This document shows positions 20,339-33,145 of a DNA stretch of 64,000 bases, piece by piece (the first letter of the stretch is position 1; the number at the start of each line of letters is the position of its first letter). Position numbers and translations under genes: made by a program. Below the pieces are notes generated by a model, which saw nothing but the letters and a program-made list of their open reading frames with translations, was not told where the DNA came from and made no database searches. This DNA comes from Rosa chinensis. Taxonomy: Eukaryota > Streptophyta > Magnoliopsida > Rosales > Rosaceae. The stretch covers positions 62,001 through 126,000 of the forward strand of contig NW_020126838.1 of the NCBI RefSeq assembly GCF_002994745.2. Reading direction: 5' to 3'.

Positions 20339-23222
20339 ATAATTGTTGGATATATTGTTGTTTTCGTAAATACTATATATTTGTTCATATTGTGTTCGAA
20401 AATTGTTAGTTAAATACTTAGGTTGTTATTTATGTTATTGAATACGATTGTGAGTTGTAAATTAAAGAGGAATAGGTGAAGTCGTGTTTATTAATATTGA
20501 CCTAAACCCCTTATTGGTACCTAGTTCAGGTCCCTTAAGGTTGAGGGCGGTCTTTATTAACATTCATTGAACTGTCCTCACACCTAGGACCTTTTTCATC
20601 TAAGTAAGTATAGCCTATGTGGGATGGTGTCTAGGAAGGGGACAACGTTCATAACGGGTTTTGGATCCAGAAGTGCTTACAAATGGGCCTAAACCACAAT
20701 GTGGGAGTAGCTCATGCCAAAATGGATTCTGCCTCTTGTGTTCGCCCTCCCCTACCTGGCCATTTCAGTAAGGTTGCCCAAAGGATGTAGGAGGGACTTT
20801 GTGTCTAGACAACTATACTTGGGCCGCACGTCCTCTTGATTTACCACTTGGAATCTAATTCGACATCATTGATATTATAACAAACGAAAAATGTTGTAAT
20901 ACACTAAGGTATATTGGATTAAATATAGTCTTGAAAAGGGTAGCTGTTTCAGTACCATTGCACATCGAGACTCCCTGTTCCCGTACCTAAGTGTTGAAAT
21001 AATTGTAAATGAAATAAAAGAAAAGAAAAGAAATAATTGTACATGATTTTCGTGAATAGTAATCGTGAATAGTGACATTTTGTACTTGCGTCTCTGTGTA
21101 AAATTATGTACATTATACTTGTCTAAAAAATTTAAAAAAAAAAATATTAAAAAAGTGAATAGTGAATAGTGACGTTTTTTGTATAAATCATTAATTTGTA
21201 TTTCTTTTATTGTATAGTCACTAACTTTATTTAATGGAGGTCCGTCTGGCTGAAAGACGTTAAATTCAAGCGCTGCTTGGGAGGCAACCCAATTCAGAAG
21301 TAGCTGTGAAGGAGTCTACACACGCAGATTTGATTTCTCCTTCCCTAATTCTCTTTCTTTTCATGTTTTCCTTTTGATTTTAGTAGTCGTTTTCGTAAAT
21401 CTCTACCCTATATGCTTATTTGTTTCATTGCATGCTTTTGATTGATTACATTGAGGACAATGCAATATTTAAGTGTGGGGGAAGGGATTTACACTTTTGT
21501 CTTGAGTCATAAATACAAAAAAATTGAAAAATGTCAAAAATTTAAAAATTTTCGTTGCTTTTGTTTTTGTTTTGAGTCTTAGGATGCCCTTTCAACTGTC
21601 TAGGATGATTCTATATCTCTGAAATTATGACTAAAAGAGGATCACAAAATTGAGATGACTTTAAAATGGTATTCTTTGGTTAATTGAGATATATGAAAAA
21701 TGTGTGCCTTGTAGTGGATATGGATTTCGTGACTTTGGTACAGAATATGAGCATGTTAAGATGAGTTTTAATTCATAAAAACCCATGTGAGATAATTGAG
21801 CCCATGTCCCTTTTTCTTGGAGTGAAATGAAAAATATACTCTTATTTTCTTGGCGATGTTTTGATGATCTCATTATTCTTTCATCTTGATTGACTACTTG
21901 CCATAGATTAAGTTTGATGGACTAGAGAATGCTAGAATTCACTCTTGTGCTTGTTGAGACGCTTTATCAATACATGGCCCTGATTCTGGAAAGGATAGAG
22001 GCACCCTAGGAATCACCACCATTGCCAAATAAACCTATGTCCCTAATTGTGCCCGTCGTGGGACTCCCTTAGAAAAACCCCTTTGAGCCTACATTAAGCC
22101 TTTTCTTTCATCACCCTTAAAATCTTTAACCTAAACCTTAGTATAGCTATAACCCTACCCTTTGTTCTAAGAACTTAGTGGAGCTAAATTGAGACTTTAC
22201 TTGAAGATTTTTGGCGTCCATAATGAAGAATGAGAAGAGGTGAAAGCTCAAGTGTGGGGGTAGACTTGTCCATAAGAGAAAAATGTATGAAAAAGCCGAG
22301 AAAAAGAAAGTGAAAAAGAAAAAGTGTACGGCTAGAAAACAAAAAGAAAGGAAAAGATGAAATATCTATGGATTTTAGTCCCCCATACTTGGTGAGTTTG
22401 GAGTTTACTGTGATTTGAAGGCCCATTACAGAAAAATTTGGCCTTTGTCCAACTCATTAGTAACCAAAGGAAGTTTAGAGTGAAGTTTGGGCCCAACATG
22501 AAGACATTAGGCCCCTTTATAACACCCCCATGGGATAGTGACGTTTTTGCATACTTGGTGGATTTCTAGAAGTCTCTCTACATTTGCATGAGCTCTGCTA
22601 GGTTTTTAGAACACTTTGTTAAATTCCTTACCCTTCGTTTCTTTAAACCTTGAGCCATGACCCCATTACAACCCTTGATAAGACCTTCTTGATCCTTAAG
22701 ATGGGACAACCTTTGATGTGGAGATGAGTTACAAGAGTTGAACTTATGGCTTGGGTCCATCTGTGCAAGTAGTTGATATCCTTCATGAGATCTTTAAAAG
22801 AAATTTATACATGTGCTTTCGTTTCTTGCAATATGTGATACACTTGCTATCTTTCACATATACTTGAGTGTATAAGCTTTTAACCATTGCCATGATCTGA
22901 GAGAAGAAAGAGTGGATATACCTTGTGAGGAGTTGAATCATACTTGTTTGAAACGTGCTTAACAGAAACCATCACCATTGTTCCAACCAAGTCCTACTTG
23001 TATATATGTAACTTCTGTGTTTTAATTAACTCTCGAATGCCTAAACATTGATTCTTGGTGAAGTGCTAATCTTGGTGTTGTGAAAGTAAGAGATTGCTGA
23101 GACAAAAAGTTAAAGGGCAATAGAGTCTGTTATGTGTCAAGTCTTTAATTTTTGTTGAGTCGTAGTCGTGTCTGTGTTGTGATTTTGCTAAGGGACTAGC
23201 AAAAGCTAAGTGTGGGGGAATT
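20339..23222 (+). other. Internal region of element C after D: leader and 3' region
   Basis: Conserved leader module at 20469-20833; coding-region deletion junction near 21230; post-pol hairpin TTGGG/CCCAA at 21277-21292; AAGTGTGGGGG motifs at 21471-21481, 22250-22260 and 23208-23218. Antisense small frames at 21661-21873, 22184-22426 and 22578-22760 have near-identical partners in A. No sense coding region is seen. Confidence 0.88.
23208..23222 (+). other. Polypurine tract of element C
   Basis: AAGTGTGGGGGAATT immediately precedes the 3' LTR start at 23223. Confidence 0.8.
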
Positions 23223-25297
23223 TGATAGGAGCATTTTAATGCAACGTTTTAACTGCATTTCCCTACATTTTTCTGCGCCATTTCCTTGAAAAATCCCTGT
23301 TTGGGAAAGTTTCCATTCTTTGATTGGGAAAGTTCTTTATTATAGAAAGTTTCCATTTTTGTAGTTTTCATTTCTCATTTCTCATTTCTCATTTCTCATT
23401 TTTGGAAAGTTTCTATTTTTCACTTTTAGTAAGTTTCTATTTTTCATTCTAGTTTCTATTTTCAGGACCTCCGAGCTAAAAAGTGGAAATGAACGCACGA
23501 ATGGAAAGAGGAGCTTGCGAACGTTAAGGCGAACAAATATGAGAGAAAGGGCCACAGAAATGAGCAGAAATGAAGAAACAAGCTTTCCTAATCCAACTAG
23601 GAAACCCTGCGAAATGGAGGAAGGCTTCCCGAGCAAGTTTCCAACGCAACCATGAAAAAGAAATGGAAAAATAATGTGTTTTGCGTTGGAAGATGAGAAG
23701 GCTTAAAGAAGAAGCAACTCTTTGGATTTTCGGAAAAATGGATCAAGGCCCATCAAAGCCCATGACATTAGGGTTTGTGACGCAAAACCCTAACCCTAGG
23801 GATGTGTTGCCGTGAAAACCAAAGGGAGGAGACAAAGTGGCGTGAAAAATCCAAGGAAGAAATAAAAGATTACGCAAGAGATTTTCTAGGGTGGAAATTA
23901 AGGAAAGAAATCAAGAAAAGCACCAAATGGCGTCTAGATTCATTCCTAGAAACCCTAAGTATATTTTGGACGAAAATACAAGAAGAAAATCAGAAAATAT
24001 TCAAGGTATTTCGGCAAGAATATATTAGGGAATCTTCTTGGAGTTTTGTGATTGGTTGGATGACACACTAGGGCTTATTTGGCAATTTCTCATTGGTGGA
24101 AGCTATGTGGAATTATTAATTTAATTCCTTGGAAGAAAATCAGAAATTCACGGCTTGGAGACCAAGCATAGCCGTCCCCTATATAAACTCCACAACCCTA
24201 GACGTCTAACATCACACCCCCATAATTCAGAAAATTCTCTCTACGCGAAAGCTCTCTCCATCCTCTAGTGCATTCAACGTTTCAAGCAAGGAAGAAGAAG
24301 AAGAAGAACCAAGCCGTGAGCATCATCATCCATTCTCCACCTTGAAGCTTGCTTTCGAGATTCAAGACTCCATACGTTTTACCTTTCATCCCCATCTCCA
24401 TCTCACGGTGTAATTCAACCTCTTTCTTTGTAATCTTGTTTGATTTCGTTGGGATTGTTCTAGTTGACATTGATGTTTGAACAAGGTTTTAATTCTGAAA
24501 TTTTATGATTGAATGAAGATTTCGAATTCTATGTTGTGATTCCATAGTTGCTTATGTGAGTTTGTTCGATTGAATTTGCTTTACAGAAAACTTTTATATG
24601 TTTATGTTCTTTGGTGGCCAACTTAGGATATATGCATGTAATTGGTGCTAGATTTAAGAACATGAAATCAACTTTTTGTTTTGTGTAACTTGAATCAAAA
24701 GTAGTAAAGGTTTTGGACAAAAATCGAATTCAATTGATGAGGATTGCAAATAGATGAACTTTTTCATACTAGGTTGTGCACTTGAGTTGATAGCCTTTCT
24801 ATGTGTTTCATGCGTTGAACATGTCATGATTGACTAGCTTTCTAGGGCTTGATTACATGTTTGATAGGATTAGTCTATGTGCTTTCACTTAGATTAATTA
24901 GCATTGAAAAGTAAAATATGGGAAATCGTTTGCTTTCTAACGTTTCACATGATCAACTCCTTTCTCATGACTTGGAAGAACAATGTAGGGTTTATTCGAA
25001 TTCAATCATGAACTTAGTTTTGATCTTTGTTTCTTACATTTCATTCTTGTATTTGTGTTTTTGTTTATACTTAGTTTTATTCTTTCTTTTAATTTTCGAA
25101 AACCAAAAACCTAAAACCCCCCTAAATTCGTGAATAGTGTTTATGTGTGAATAGTATACTTTGTTTTTATTTTAATTGTTTAAATTGTCTTACATTGACA
25201 GGTGTACCCTCAATCCCCGGAATAGAACGATCCCTACTTGCTTATACTACTAATGATATTTCTAGGGTTAAATTATATGCTTGCTTTGAGCGTATCA
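23223..25297 (+). repeat. 3' LTR of element C
   Basis: 2075 bp and near-identical to 15856-17932. The TATA box is at about 24180-24187. It ends GCGTATCA and is followed directly by A sequence GGACTCCCC. Confidence 0.94.
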
Positions 25298-26459
25298 GGA
25301 CTCCCCTAGATAAACCCCTTTGAGCCTACGTTAAGCCTTTTCTTTCATCACCCTTAAAAATCATTAACCTAAACCTTAGTATAGCTATAACCCTACCCTT
25401 TGTTCTAAGAACTTAGTGGAGCTAATCTGAGACTTTACTTGAAGATTTTTGGCGTCCATAATGAAGAATAAGAAGATGTGAAAACTCAAGTGTGGGGGTA
25501 GACTTGTCCATAAGAGAAAAATGTATGAAAAAGCCGAGAAAAAGAAAGTGAAAAAGAAAAAGTGTACGGCTAGAAAACAAAAAGAAAGAAAAAGATGAAA
25601 TATCTATGGATTTTAGTCCCCCATACTTGGTGAGTTTGGAGTTTACTTTGATTTGAAGGCCCATTATAGAAAAATTTGGCCTTTGTCCAACTCATTAGTA
25701 ACCAAAGGAAGTTTAGAGTGAAGTTTGGGCCCAACATGAAGACATTAGGCCCCTTTATAACACCCCCATGGGAAAGTGACGTTTTTGCATACTTGGTGGA
25801 TTTCTAGAAGTCTCTCTACATTTGCATGAGCTCCGCTAGGTTTTTAGGACACTTTGTTAAATTCCTTACCCTTCGTTTCTTTAAACCTTGAGCCATGACC
25901 CCATTACAACCCTTGATAAGACCTTCTTGATCCTTAAGATGGGACAGCCCTTGATGTGGAGATGAGTTACAAGAGTTGAACCTATGGCTTGGGTCCATCT
26001 GTGCAAGCAGTTGATATCCTTCATGAGATCTTTAAAAGAAATTTATACATGTGCTTTCGTTTCTTGCAATATGTGATACACTTGCTATCTTTCACATATA
26101 CTTGAGTGTATAAGCTTTTAAGCATTGCCATGATCTGAGAGAAGAAAGAGTGGATATACCTTGTGAGGATTTGAATCATACTTGTTTGAAACATGCTTAA
26201 CAGAAACCATCACCATTGTTCCAACCAAGTCCTACTTGTGTATATGTAACTTATGTGTTTTAATTAATTCTCGAATGCCTAAACATTGATTCTTGGTGAA
26301 GTGCTAATCTTGGTGTTGTGAAAGTAAGAGATTGCTGAGACAAAAAGTTAAAGGGCAATAGAGTCTTTATGTGTAAAGTCTTTAATTTTTGTTGAGTCGT
26401 AGTCGTGTCTGTGTTGTGATTTTGCTAAGGGACTAGCAAAAGCTAAGTGTGGGGGAATT
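25298..26459 (+). other. Post-pol non-coding region of element A, second part
   Basis: Resumes A after C. It contains the second AAGTGTGGGGG motif (25488-25498) and antisense small frames at 25422-25664 (80 codons) and 25816-25998 (60 codons), both matched in C. The polypurine tract at 26445-26459 ends it. With 7767-7812 and 14822-15855 it makes about 2.2 kb of non-coding sequence where classical Athila elements may carry an env-like frame; none is seen. Confidence 0.82.
26445..26459 (+). other. Polypurine tract of element A
   Basis: AAGTGTGGGGGAATT abuts the 3' LTR start at 26460. Confidence 0.8.
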
Positions 26460-28662
26460 TGATAGGAGCATTTTAATGCGATGTTTTAATTGCATTTCCC
26501 TACATTTTTCTGCGCCATTTCCTTGAAAAAATCCTTGTTTGGGAAAGTTTCCATTCTTTGATTGGGAAAGTTCCCTATTGTAGAAAGTTTCCATTTTTGC
26601 CTTCATTTCTCATTTTTCATTTCTCATTTCTCATTTCTCATTTCTGGAAAGTTTCTATTTTTCATTTTTAGTAAGTTTCTATTTTTCATTTTTAGAAACT
26701 TTCCATTTCTCAATTTTAGAAAGTTTCTATTTTTCAAATTAGGTAAGTTTCCATTTTTCATACTAGTTTCTATTTTCAGGACCTCCGAGCTAAAAAGTGG
26801 AAATGAACGCACGAATGGAAAGAGGAGCTTGCGAACATCAAGACGAACGAATATGAGAGAAATCGGGCCACACAATTGAGCAGAAATGAAGAAATAAGCT
26901 TTCCTAGTCCAACTAGGAAACCCTGCGAAATGGAGGAAGGCTTCCCGAGCAAGTTTCCAACGCAACCATGAAAAAGAAATGGAAAAATAATGTGTTTTGG
27001 CGTTGGAGATGAGAATGCTTGAAGTTGAAGCAACGAGGCCCAAGAACTCTATGGATTTTCGGCAAAATGGATCAAGGCCCATCAAGGCCCATGATATTAG
27101 GGTTTGTGACGCAAAACCCTAACCCTAAAGATGTGTTGCCGTGAAAACCAAAGGGAGGAGGCAGAAGTGGCGTGAAAAATCAAGGGAAGAATCAAAGATT
27201 ACGCAAGAGATTTTCTAGGGTGAAGTTTATGGAAAGAAATCAAGAAAAAGCACCAAATGGCGTCTAGGTTCATTCCTAGAAACCCTAAGCATGTTTTGGC
27301 CGAAATATCAAGAAGAAAATCAGAAAATATTCAAGGAATTTCGGCAAGAATATATTAGGGTATCTTCTTGGAGTTTTATGATTGGTTGGATGATACACTA
27401 GGGCTTACTTGGCAATTTCTCATTGGTGGAAGGCATGTGGAATTATTAATTTAATTCCTTGAGAAAATAAACAGAAAATCACGGCTTGGAGGCAAAGCAT
27501 TGCCGTTCCCTATATATACAAGCACCCTAGACGTCTCAAAGTACCACTTTTACAATTCAGAAAATTCTCTCTACGCGCGGAAGCTCTCTCCATTCTCTAG
27601 TGCAACTTTTGGCGTTTTCAAGCAAGGAAGGAAGAAGCAAGCTTAGGCCGTGAGCATCATCATCCATTCCACCTTGAAGCCGTGTACTTTGAAGCTTGCT
27701 TTCGAGTTTCATTAGTTCATCATTCGAGTTATTCATCCATCTCTCCATTCACGGTGTAATTCAACCTTCTTTCTTGTAATCACTTTTGATTCTACTTTGT
27801 TTGATTTCGTTGGATGTTGTTCTAGTTAACATTGATGTTTGAACAAGGTTTATAATCTGAAATTTTATGATTGATTAAGGATTTTCGATCTCTATGTTGT
27901 GATTCCAAAGTTGCTTATGTGTGATTGTTCGATTGAATTTGCTTTATAGATAACTTTTCTATTTTAATCTTATGTGGTTCGAAACACTTAGGGTTTTGAT
28001 ATAATTGATGCTAGGTTTAAGAACATGAAATCGACTTTTCGTTTTGTGTAAACTTGAATCAAAGTAGTAAAGGTTTTGGACAAAAATCGAATTCAATTGA
28101 AGAGGATTGCAATTAGGTGAACTTATTCATACTAAGTTGTGCACTTGAGTTGATAGCCTTTCTTTGAACTTCTTGCGTTGAACATGTATGATTGACTAGC
28201 TTTCTAGGGTTTGATTACATGTTTGATAGGATTAATCTATGTGCTTTCATTTAGATTAATTAGCATTGAAAAGTAAAATATGGGAAATCGTTTGCTTTAG
28301 AATGTTTCACATGATCAACTCCTTTCACATGACTTGGAAGAACAATGTAGGTTTGTATTCGAATTTAATCATGAAATCGGTTTTAATCTTTGTTTCTTAC
28401 ATATCATTCTTGTATTTGTGTTTTTTGTTTATACTTAGTTTTATTCTTTCTTTTAATTTTTGAAAATCAAAACCTAAAACCCCCCTAAATCGTAAATTGT
28501 GTTTATATTGTGTAAATATTATACTTTGTTTTATTTTAATTGTTTATATTGTCCTACATTGACAGGTGTACCCTCAATCCCCGGAATAGAACGATCCCTA
28601 TTTGCTTATACTACTAATGATGTTTAAAAGGGTTAAATTATATGCTTGCTTTGAGCGTATCA
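26460..28662 (+). repeat. 3' LTR of element A (complete)
   Basis: 2203 bp, TGATAGGAGC to GCGTATCA. It is the same subtype as solo LTR L (2206 bp). U3 contains TTTCTCA-type 7-bp repeats near 26605-26645 and GAAAGTTTC repeats at 26580-26770; a TATA box lies at 27511-27518. The last 824 bases match the 5' LTR at 1-823. Confidence 0.95.
27511..27518 (+). promoter_or_regulatory. LTR promoter TATA box (element A)
   Basis: TATATATA follows GCCGTTCCC. The position within the LTR matches the TATA boxes of B, C, I and the reverse copies. Confidence 0.6.
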
Positions 28663-29828
28663 ATAACCAACGAAATTCAAAGCAAAGGTTACAAAGGAGA
28701 ATCGGATTACACCGTGAGATGGGGATGGTGATGAACGATTGATGTGGTGGTCTCTTGAATCTCGAAAGCAAGCTTCAAGGTTGGAGATGGATGATGGATG
28801 CTCACGGCTATGCTTCTTCTCCCTTGGCCTTGCTTGAACTCGTGGAGATGACTAGAGGATGGAGAAACTCACGGCTATGGTAAGAAGATTTTCTGATTTT
28901 TTTCTAAAGTGTAAATTGTATGGGGGCGAGGAACCCTTGACGTTGAGAAAGGGGAGTTTTATATAGGAGCATGGCTAGGGTTCACAAAGCAATCAGAATT
29001 TTCCACATAGCTTCAACCAATGATAATTCGCCAAGTAAGCTTGTGATGTGGTCCAACCAATCATAGAATGCCAAGTAAGCCTTGTGATGTGTTCCAACCA
29101 ATCATAATTCTCTAAAATACCTCCCTAATATTTAATTGCCGAATTTCCTTGAAATTATTCTGATTTTCTTCATGAATTTCGGCCAACATTCCTTTAGGGA
29201 ATTTAGGGATGAATCTGGACGCCTTTTGAGCTTTTCCTTGGTGCACACATATTTTCCTTCCATAAATATCTCCCTTGAATCTCTCTTTGCGTCATCTCCT
29301 TGATTATTTCTGATTTTCATGTTGGCAATCACACCAATTTACTCCTCCAACAATATTTCTTTCCATAAAAATCTCCCAAGAAAATCTCCTTTGATTTATT
29401 CCACGTGAAATTCTCAATCAATCACCTTAATTCCCACGTTGTCACCCTGTTTTTCCTTAAGTATTACACGGCAAATTTAATCCCCAAGGAAAATATATTT
29501 TCCTTTTTTTAGAAAAACTCTTCCTTGATTCTCTCCTTGCCATGTCATCTTCATGAAGCTTCTCGTTCCATTTATGAACTCAATTCAGCTTATTTATTCC
29601 AAAAACCTGAAAATAGAAGCTTTCTAAAATAAGAAATGGAAACTTTCTTAAACTAAAATGGAAACTTTCTAAAATGGAAAATAGAAACTACAAAACGGAA
29701 ACTTTCTACAATTAGGAACTTTCCCATTCGAAGAATGGAAACTTTCCTAAACAGAGTTTTATTAAGGAAATAACGCAGAAAATATAGGGAAATAACAGTT
29801 AAAACGTCGCATTAAAATGCTCCTATCA
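28663..29828 (-). mobile_element. LTR E, right part (reverse), split by A
   Basis: Matches the B-type LTR (compare M at about 48423-49582) and ends GCTCCTATCA, the reverse of an LTR 5' end. Its other part must lie left of the window, because A interrupts it at ATAACCAACG. It is itself inserted in the forward LTR F. Whether it is a solo LTR or part of a full element cannot be seen. Confidence 0.88.
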
Positions 29829-30283
29829 ATAAACGTCTCCTCCTCCATTCTCTAGTTCGGGTTCTACAATTTCAAGCAAGGGAGGAAGAAGGAAGAAGAA
29901 GCCGTGAGCACCCCCTCCATATTCCACCTTGAAGCCGTGAGCTTTGAAGATTGCTTCCAAGATTCAGAGTTCATCACTTCGAGTTCATCATCACCATCTC
30001 CATTCATGGTGTAATTCGACCTTCAACCTTGTAACCTCTTTCGGTTTTCCTTGTTTGAATTTGTATGATTCTGTTCTAGTTAACATAATATTTGAAACAA
30101 GATTTTAATTTCGAATTCCATGATTGAATAAATTTCAGATTCTTATTATTGTGATTCTTAAGTTGCTTATGTGAGAATGTTTAATTGAATTTGCTTTACA
30201 GAAAACTTTTATATGTTTATGTTCTTTGGTGGCCAACTTAGGATATATGCATGTGAATGGTGCTAGATATTAAGAACATGATT
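29829..30283 (+). mobile_element. LTR F, middle part (forward)
   Basis: R/U5-type sequence related to A and C LTRs (GCCGTGAGCA, CATGGTGTAATTC, then TTGCTTATGTGAG). It is interrupted by E on the left and by solo LTR G on the right. TGATT at 30279-30283 is the left copy of G's target duplication. Confidence 0.85.
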
Positions 30284-32060
30284 TGATGCGGCTGAAATAG
30301 CCTCATAATTTAACCCTGCAAAATGTAGTTGTCAGTATAGGATAAGCAGGGATCGTTCAGTCCGGGGATTGTAGGGTACACCTACACAAAAAGGTCAATT
30401 AACAAATAAAAGAATAAAATGGGGGTTTTGGAATTTGGTTTCTATTCTACTTAAAATAAAAACGAAACAAATAAAACTATATACAATGATCGACTTCCCT
30501 AACCTAGACCTATACCACTCAGAAATTACTAAGTGTAAAAACAGAAAATTCATTTCAACATGCTACAAAAATGTGCCCACCTTAAATGCCTAGATAAGAG
30601 CTCAAATGAAAAGCCTCAGCGGATCAATCCACTTATCTAATTCATTCTAATGTAGGCTTGAATCGGAAAAGTCCTTACCAAGCCTAATACTATTAATTTT
30701 CGAAAACACTCAGCGTAATTCTCTTAACTAGTAGTATTATCTAACCCTCGAATCAACTCACACGTGCAAATTAACCATTAGACATAGAATTTAACACGTA
30801 ATTTCCAGAATCGTTTAACCATTGAACATAGTTTTTACCACTTTTTAGAACTAATTGCTACTTGTTTAACTCAGCGCCTTAACAAATAACAATTACTCTT
30901 GGCAAATAAAGAAAACACACAAGAACTCTCACCATTATTCTAGCATGCAAACTTATTAACCTAACTCTGAAAATTACCTAAACACGTAAAAGGGCACAAG
31001 ATTGTAACATGCATCATAAAAGAATTCTCGAAATTAACTCAATAATAAACTGAAAATCTCAAAAATATTAATAAAAATATTCTGAAAATTCCATGTCTCC
31101 AATTACACAACTCGCAAATTGAAACACACAAAACCGAAACAAAAATTATAAGTAGAGTCATAGTTATACTTTGAAGCTTTCCTCAGCGGCTTAGCAACAA
31201 GGTGATGAACTTGTCTCTGCTATGGTGGTGGAGCATCCTTGACTCAGCGCCTAAGAGCTTTGTAGATTGATGGATGGATGGTGTCACGGTCTTGTAAGAT
31301 ATGGAGGTTTGAGGAGTGAATTGGGCAGAGTCTTGGAAAAGTTTTTGGCCAGGAAGTGATAGGCCAGGAAATGATCTTGGCTGGGAAGTGATCTTGGCTG
31401 GGAAGTGATGCCAATTCAGTTCTGGACGTTGCCTATTTATAGGGGAGCATTGGTTGGCTTTCCCAACTGAAACGTCTTCTTTATGGCCTTAACTCCTCTC
31501 ATAATGGGGCAATTCCTTTAATTTCCAAGCTGAAACATCTTTCTCTTATTTATTTTTCCAGCTGAAACATCTTTTTCTTTTATTCCTCAACTGAAAACGT
31601 CTTTTCTCCTTTATTCCCCAACTGAAAACGTCTTTCTCTTATTTATTTTCCAGCTGAAACATCTTTTTCTTTTATTCCTCAACTGAAAACATCTTTTCTC
31701 CTTTATTTCCCTTCTTCATTGCTTGGTCAAATATCTTAATGCTTTATTTTATGACTCCATCATTGCTGTTTCCAAGAGTTCAACCAGGCAACGTTTCCTA
31801 CAACAAGCAGGAGAATATCAGAATTTTCTAGAGAAAATAAAGGGAAATTAAAATGTAAAGACCGCAAAAATAGTTGACAGTTAGGAATCCTGATCCAGCT
31901 AGGATTTTTCATGAATTTTACTTTTTCCGCCTATTTCACTCCAAACACTCAACAAGACTTTCAAAATGACTTAATGACTCAAAACACTAAACTAAGGGAG
32001 AAATAAGGCTAAAATGAGGGACATAATTAATAATATCGTCACACTTTTTTGCTCCTATCA
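30284..32060 (-). mobile_element. Solo LTR G (type 2)
   Basis: A complete reverse LTR of 1777 bp, TGATGCGGCTG to TTGCTCCTATCA, flanked by TGATT at 30279-30283 and 32061-32065. Its sequence is unlike type 1 LTRs apart from the termini and the U5 core. U3 has a run of about 45-60-base units, each with CTGAAAACGTCT or CTGAAACATCT, at 31465-31695. The TATA box (reverse) is at about 31434-31441, and GGGAAGTGATCTTGGCT repeats lie downstream of it in element sense (31345-31410). Confidence 0.93.
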
Positions 32061-32681
32061 TGATTCAACTTTTTGTTTTGTTAACTTAAAATCAAGAGTA
32101 GTAAAGGTTTTGGACAAAAATCGAGTTTAATTAAAAAGGATTGCAATTAGGTGGACTTTTTCATACTAAGTTGCACACTTGAGTTGATAGCCTTTCTATG
32201 TGTTTCATGCGTCTAACATGTTATGATTATCTAGCTTTCTAGAGCTTGAATGCATGTTTGATAGGATTAGTCTTTGTGCTTTCACTTAGGCTAATTAGCA
32301 TTGAAAAGTAAAATATGGGAAATTATTTGCTTTGAATATTTCACATGATCAACTCCTTCTCATGACTTAAGATGAACAATAATAGGGTTGAGTCGAATTT
32401 GATTATGAATTTGGTTTTGATCTTTGTTTCATATGTTCCATTCTTGTACTTGTGTTTATATATTTTATTTCTTTTAATTTTCGGAAATCAATCTAAACCC
32501 CCCTTAATTTCTTACCTTGTATATATTTGTGTAATTATTATACTTTGTATTTTTATTAATTCTTTAATTGTCTTACAATGACAGGTGTACCCTCAATCCC
32601 CGGAATAGAACGATCCCTACTCGCTTATACTACTAATGATATCTTATAGGGTTAAATTATGCGCTTACTTTTAGCGCGTCA
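32061..32681 (+). mobile_element. LTR F, 3' end
   Basis: Continues F after G and ends TTTAGCGCGTCA at 32681, with the conserved U5 block near 32580-32605. It is followed by LTR H sequence (GTAGTAAAGG), into which F is inserted. Confidence 0.85.
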
Positions 32682-33145
32682 GTAGTAAAGGTTTTGTGCA
32701 AAAACCGAATTTAATTAAAGAGGATTGCAATTAGGTGGACTTTTTCATACTAAGTTGCACACTTGAGTTGATAGCCTTTCTATGTGTTTCATGCGTTAAA
32801 CATGTTATGATTGTCTAGCTTTCTAGAGCTTGAATGCATGTTTGATAGGATTAATCTTTGTGCTTTCACTTAGGTTAATTAGCGTTGAAAAGTAAAATAT
32901 GGGAAATTGTTTGCTTTCTAACGTTTCACATGATCAACTCCTTTCTCATGACTTAGATGAACAATATTAGGGTTGAATCGAATTTGATTGTAATTTCGGT
33001 TTTGATCTTTGTTTCTTTCATTCCATTCGTGTAGTTGTGTTTTTATGTTTTTATGTTTTACTTAGTTTATTTTCGAAACCTCAATCCAAAAACCCCCCTA
33101 ATTTCGTAAATAATGTTTATACTTGTGAATATCTTTGTGAATAAT
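32682..33145 (+). mobile_element. LTR H, part 1: 5' LTR of the outermost element
   Basis: Starts in mid-LTR (GTAGTAAAGGTTTTG), because F interrupts it. Its last five bases, ATAAT, are the target duplication of solo LTR I. It continues at 35525. Confidence 0.85.

Larger units (their letters stand above)
15856..25297 (+). mobile_element. Element C: coding-less LTR retrotransposon in A, holding solo LTR D
   Basis: LTRs of 2077 bp (15856-17932) and 2075 bp (23223-25297) differ by about 4 substitutions and one 2-bp indel (about 0.2%). It has a tRNA-Asp primer site, one leader module and the full 3' region, but no gag or pol: leader sequence passes at about 21230 straight into the sequence that follows the pol stop in A. 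There is no target duplication: the left flank (CCCGTCGTG) and right flank (GGACTCCCC) join to the uninterrupted sequence seen in B at about 11638-11655. Confidence 0.92.
1..28662 (+). mobile_element. Element A: Athila-type Ty3/gypsy retrotransposon, interrupted by B and C
   Basis: This element begins left of the window. In order it has the end of a 5' LTR, a tRNA-Asp primer site, a 1.3-kb leader, gag-pol, a non-coding post-pol region, a polypurine tract and a complete 3' LTR. Element B splits it just after pol and element C splits it in the post-pol region. Comparing 1-823 with 27839-28662 by eye gives about 3 substitutions and one 1-bp indel (about 0.4%), so it is a fairly recent insertion but older than B and C, as nesting requires. 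It sits inside the reverse LTR E, which resumes at 28663. Its TSD cannot be checked because the left end is outside the window. No env-like frame follows pol. Confidence 0.93.
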
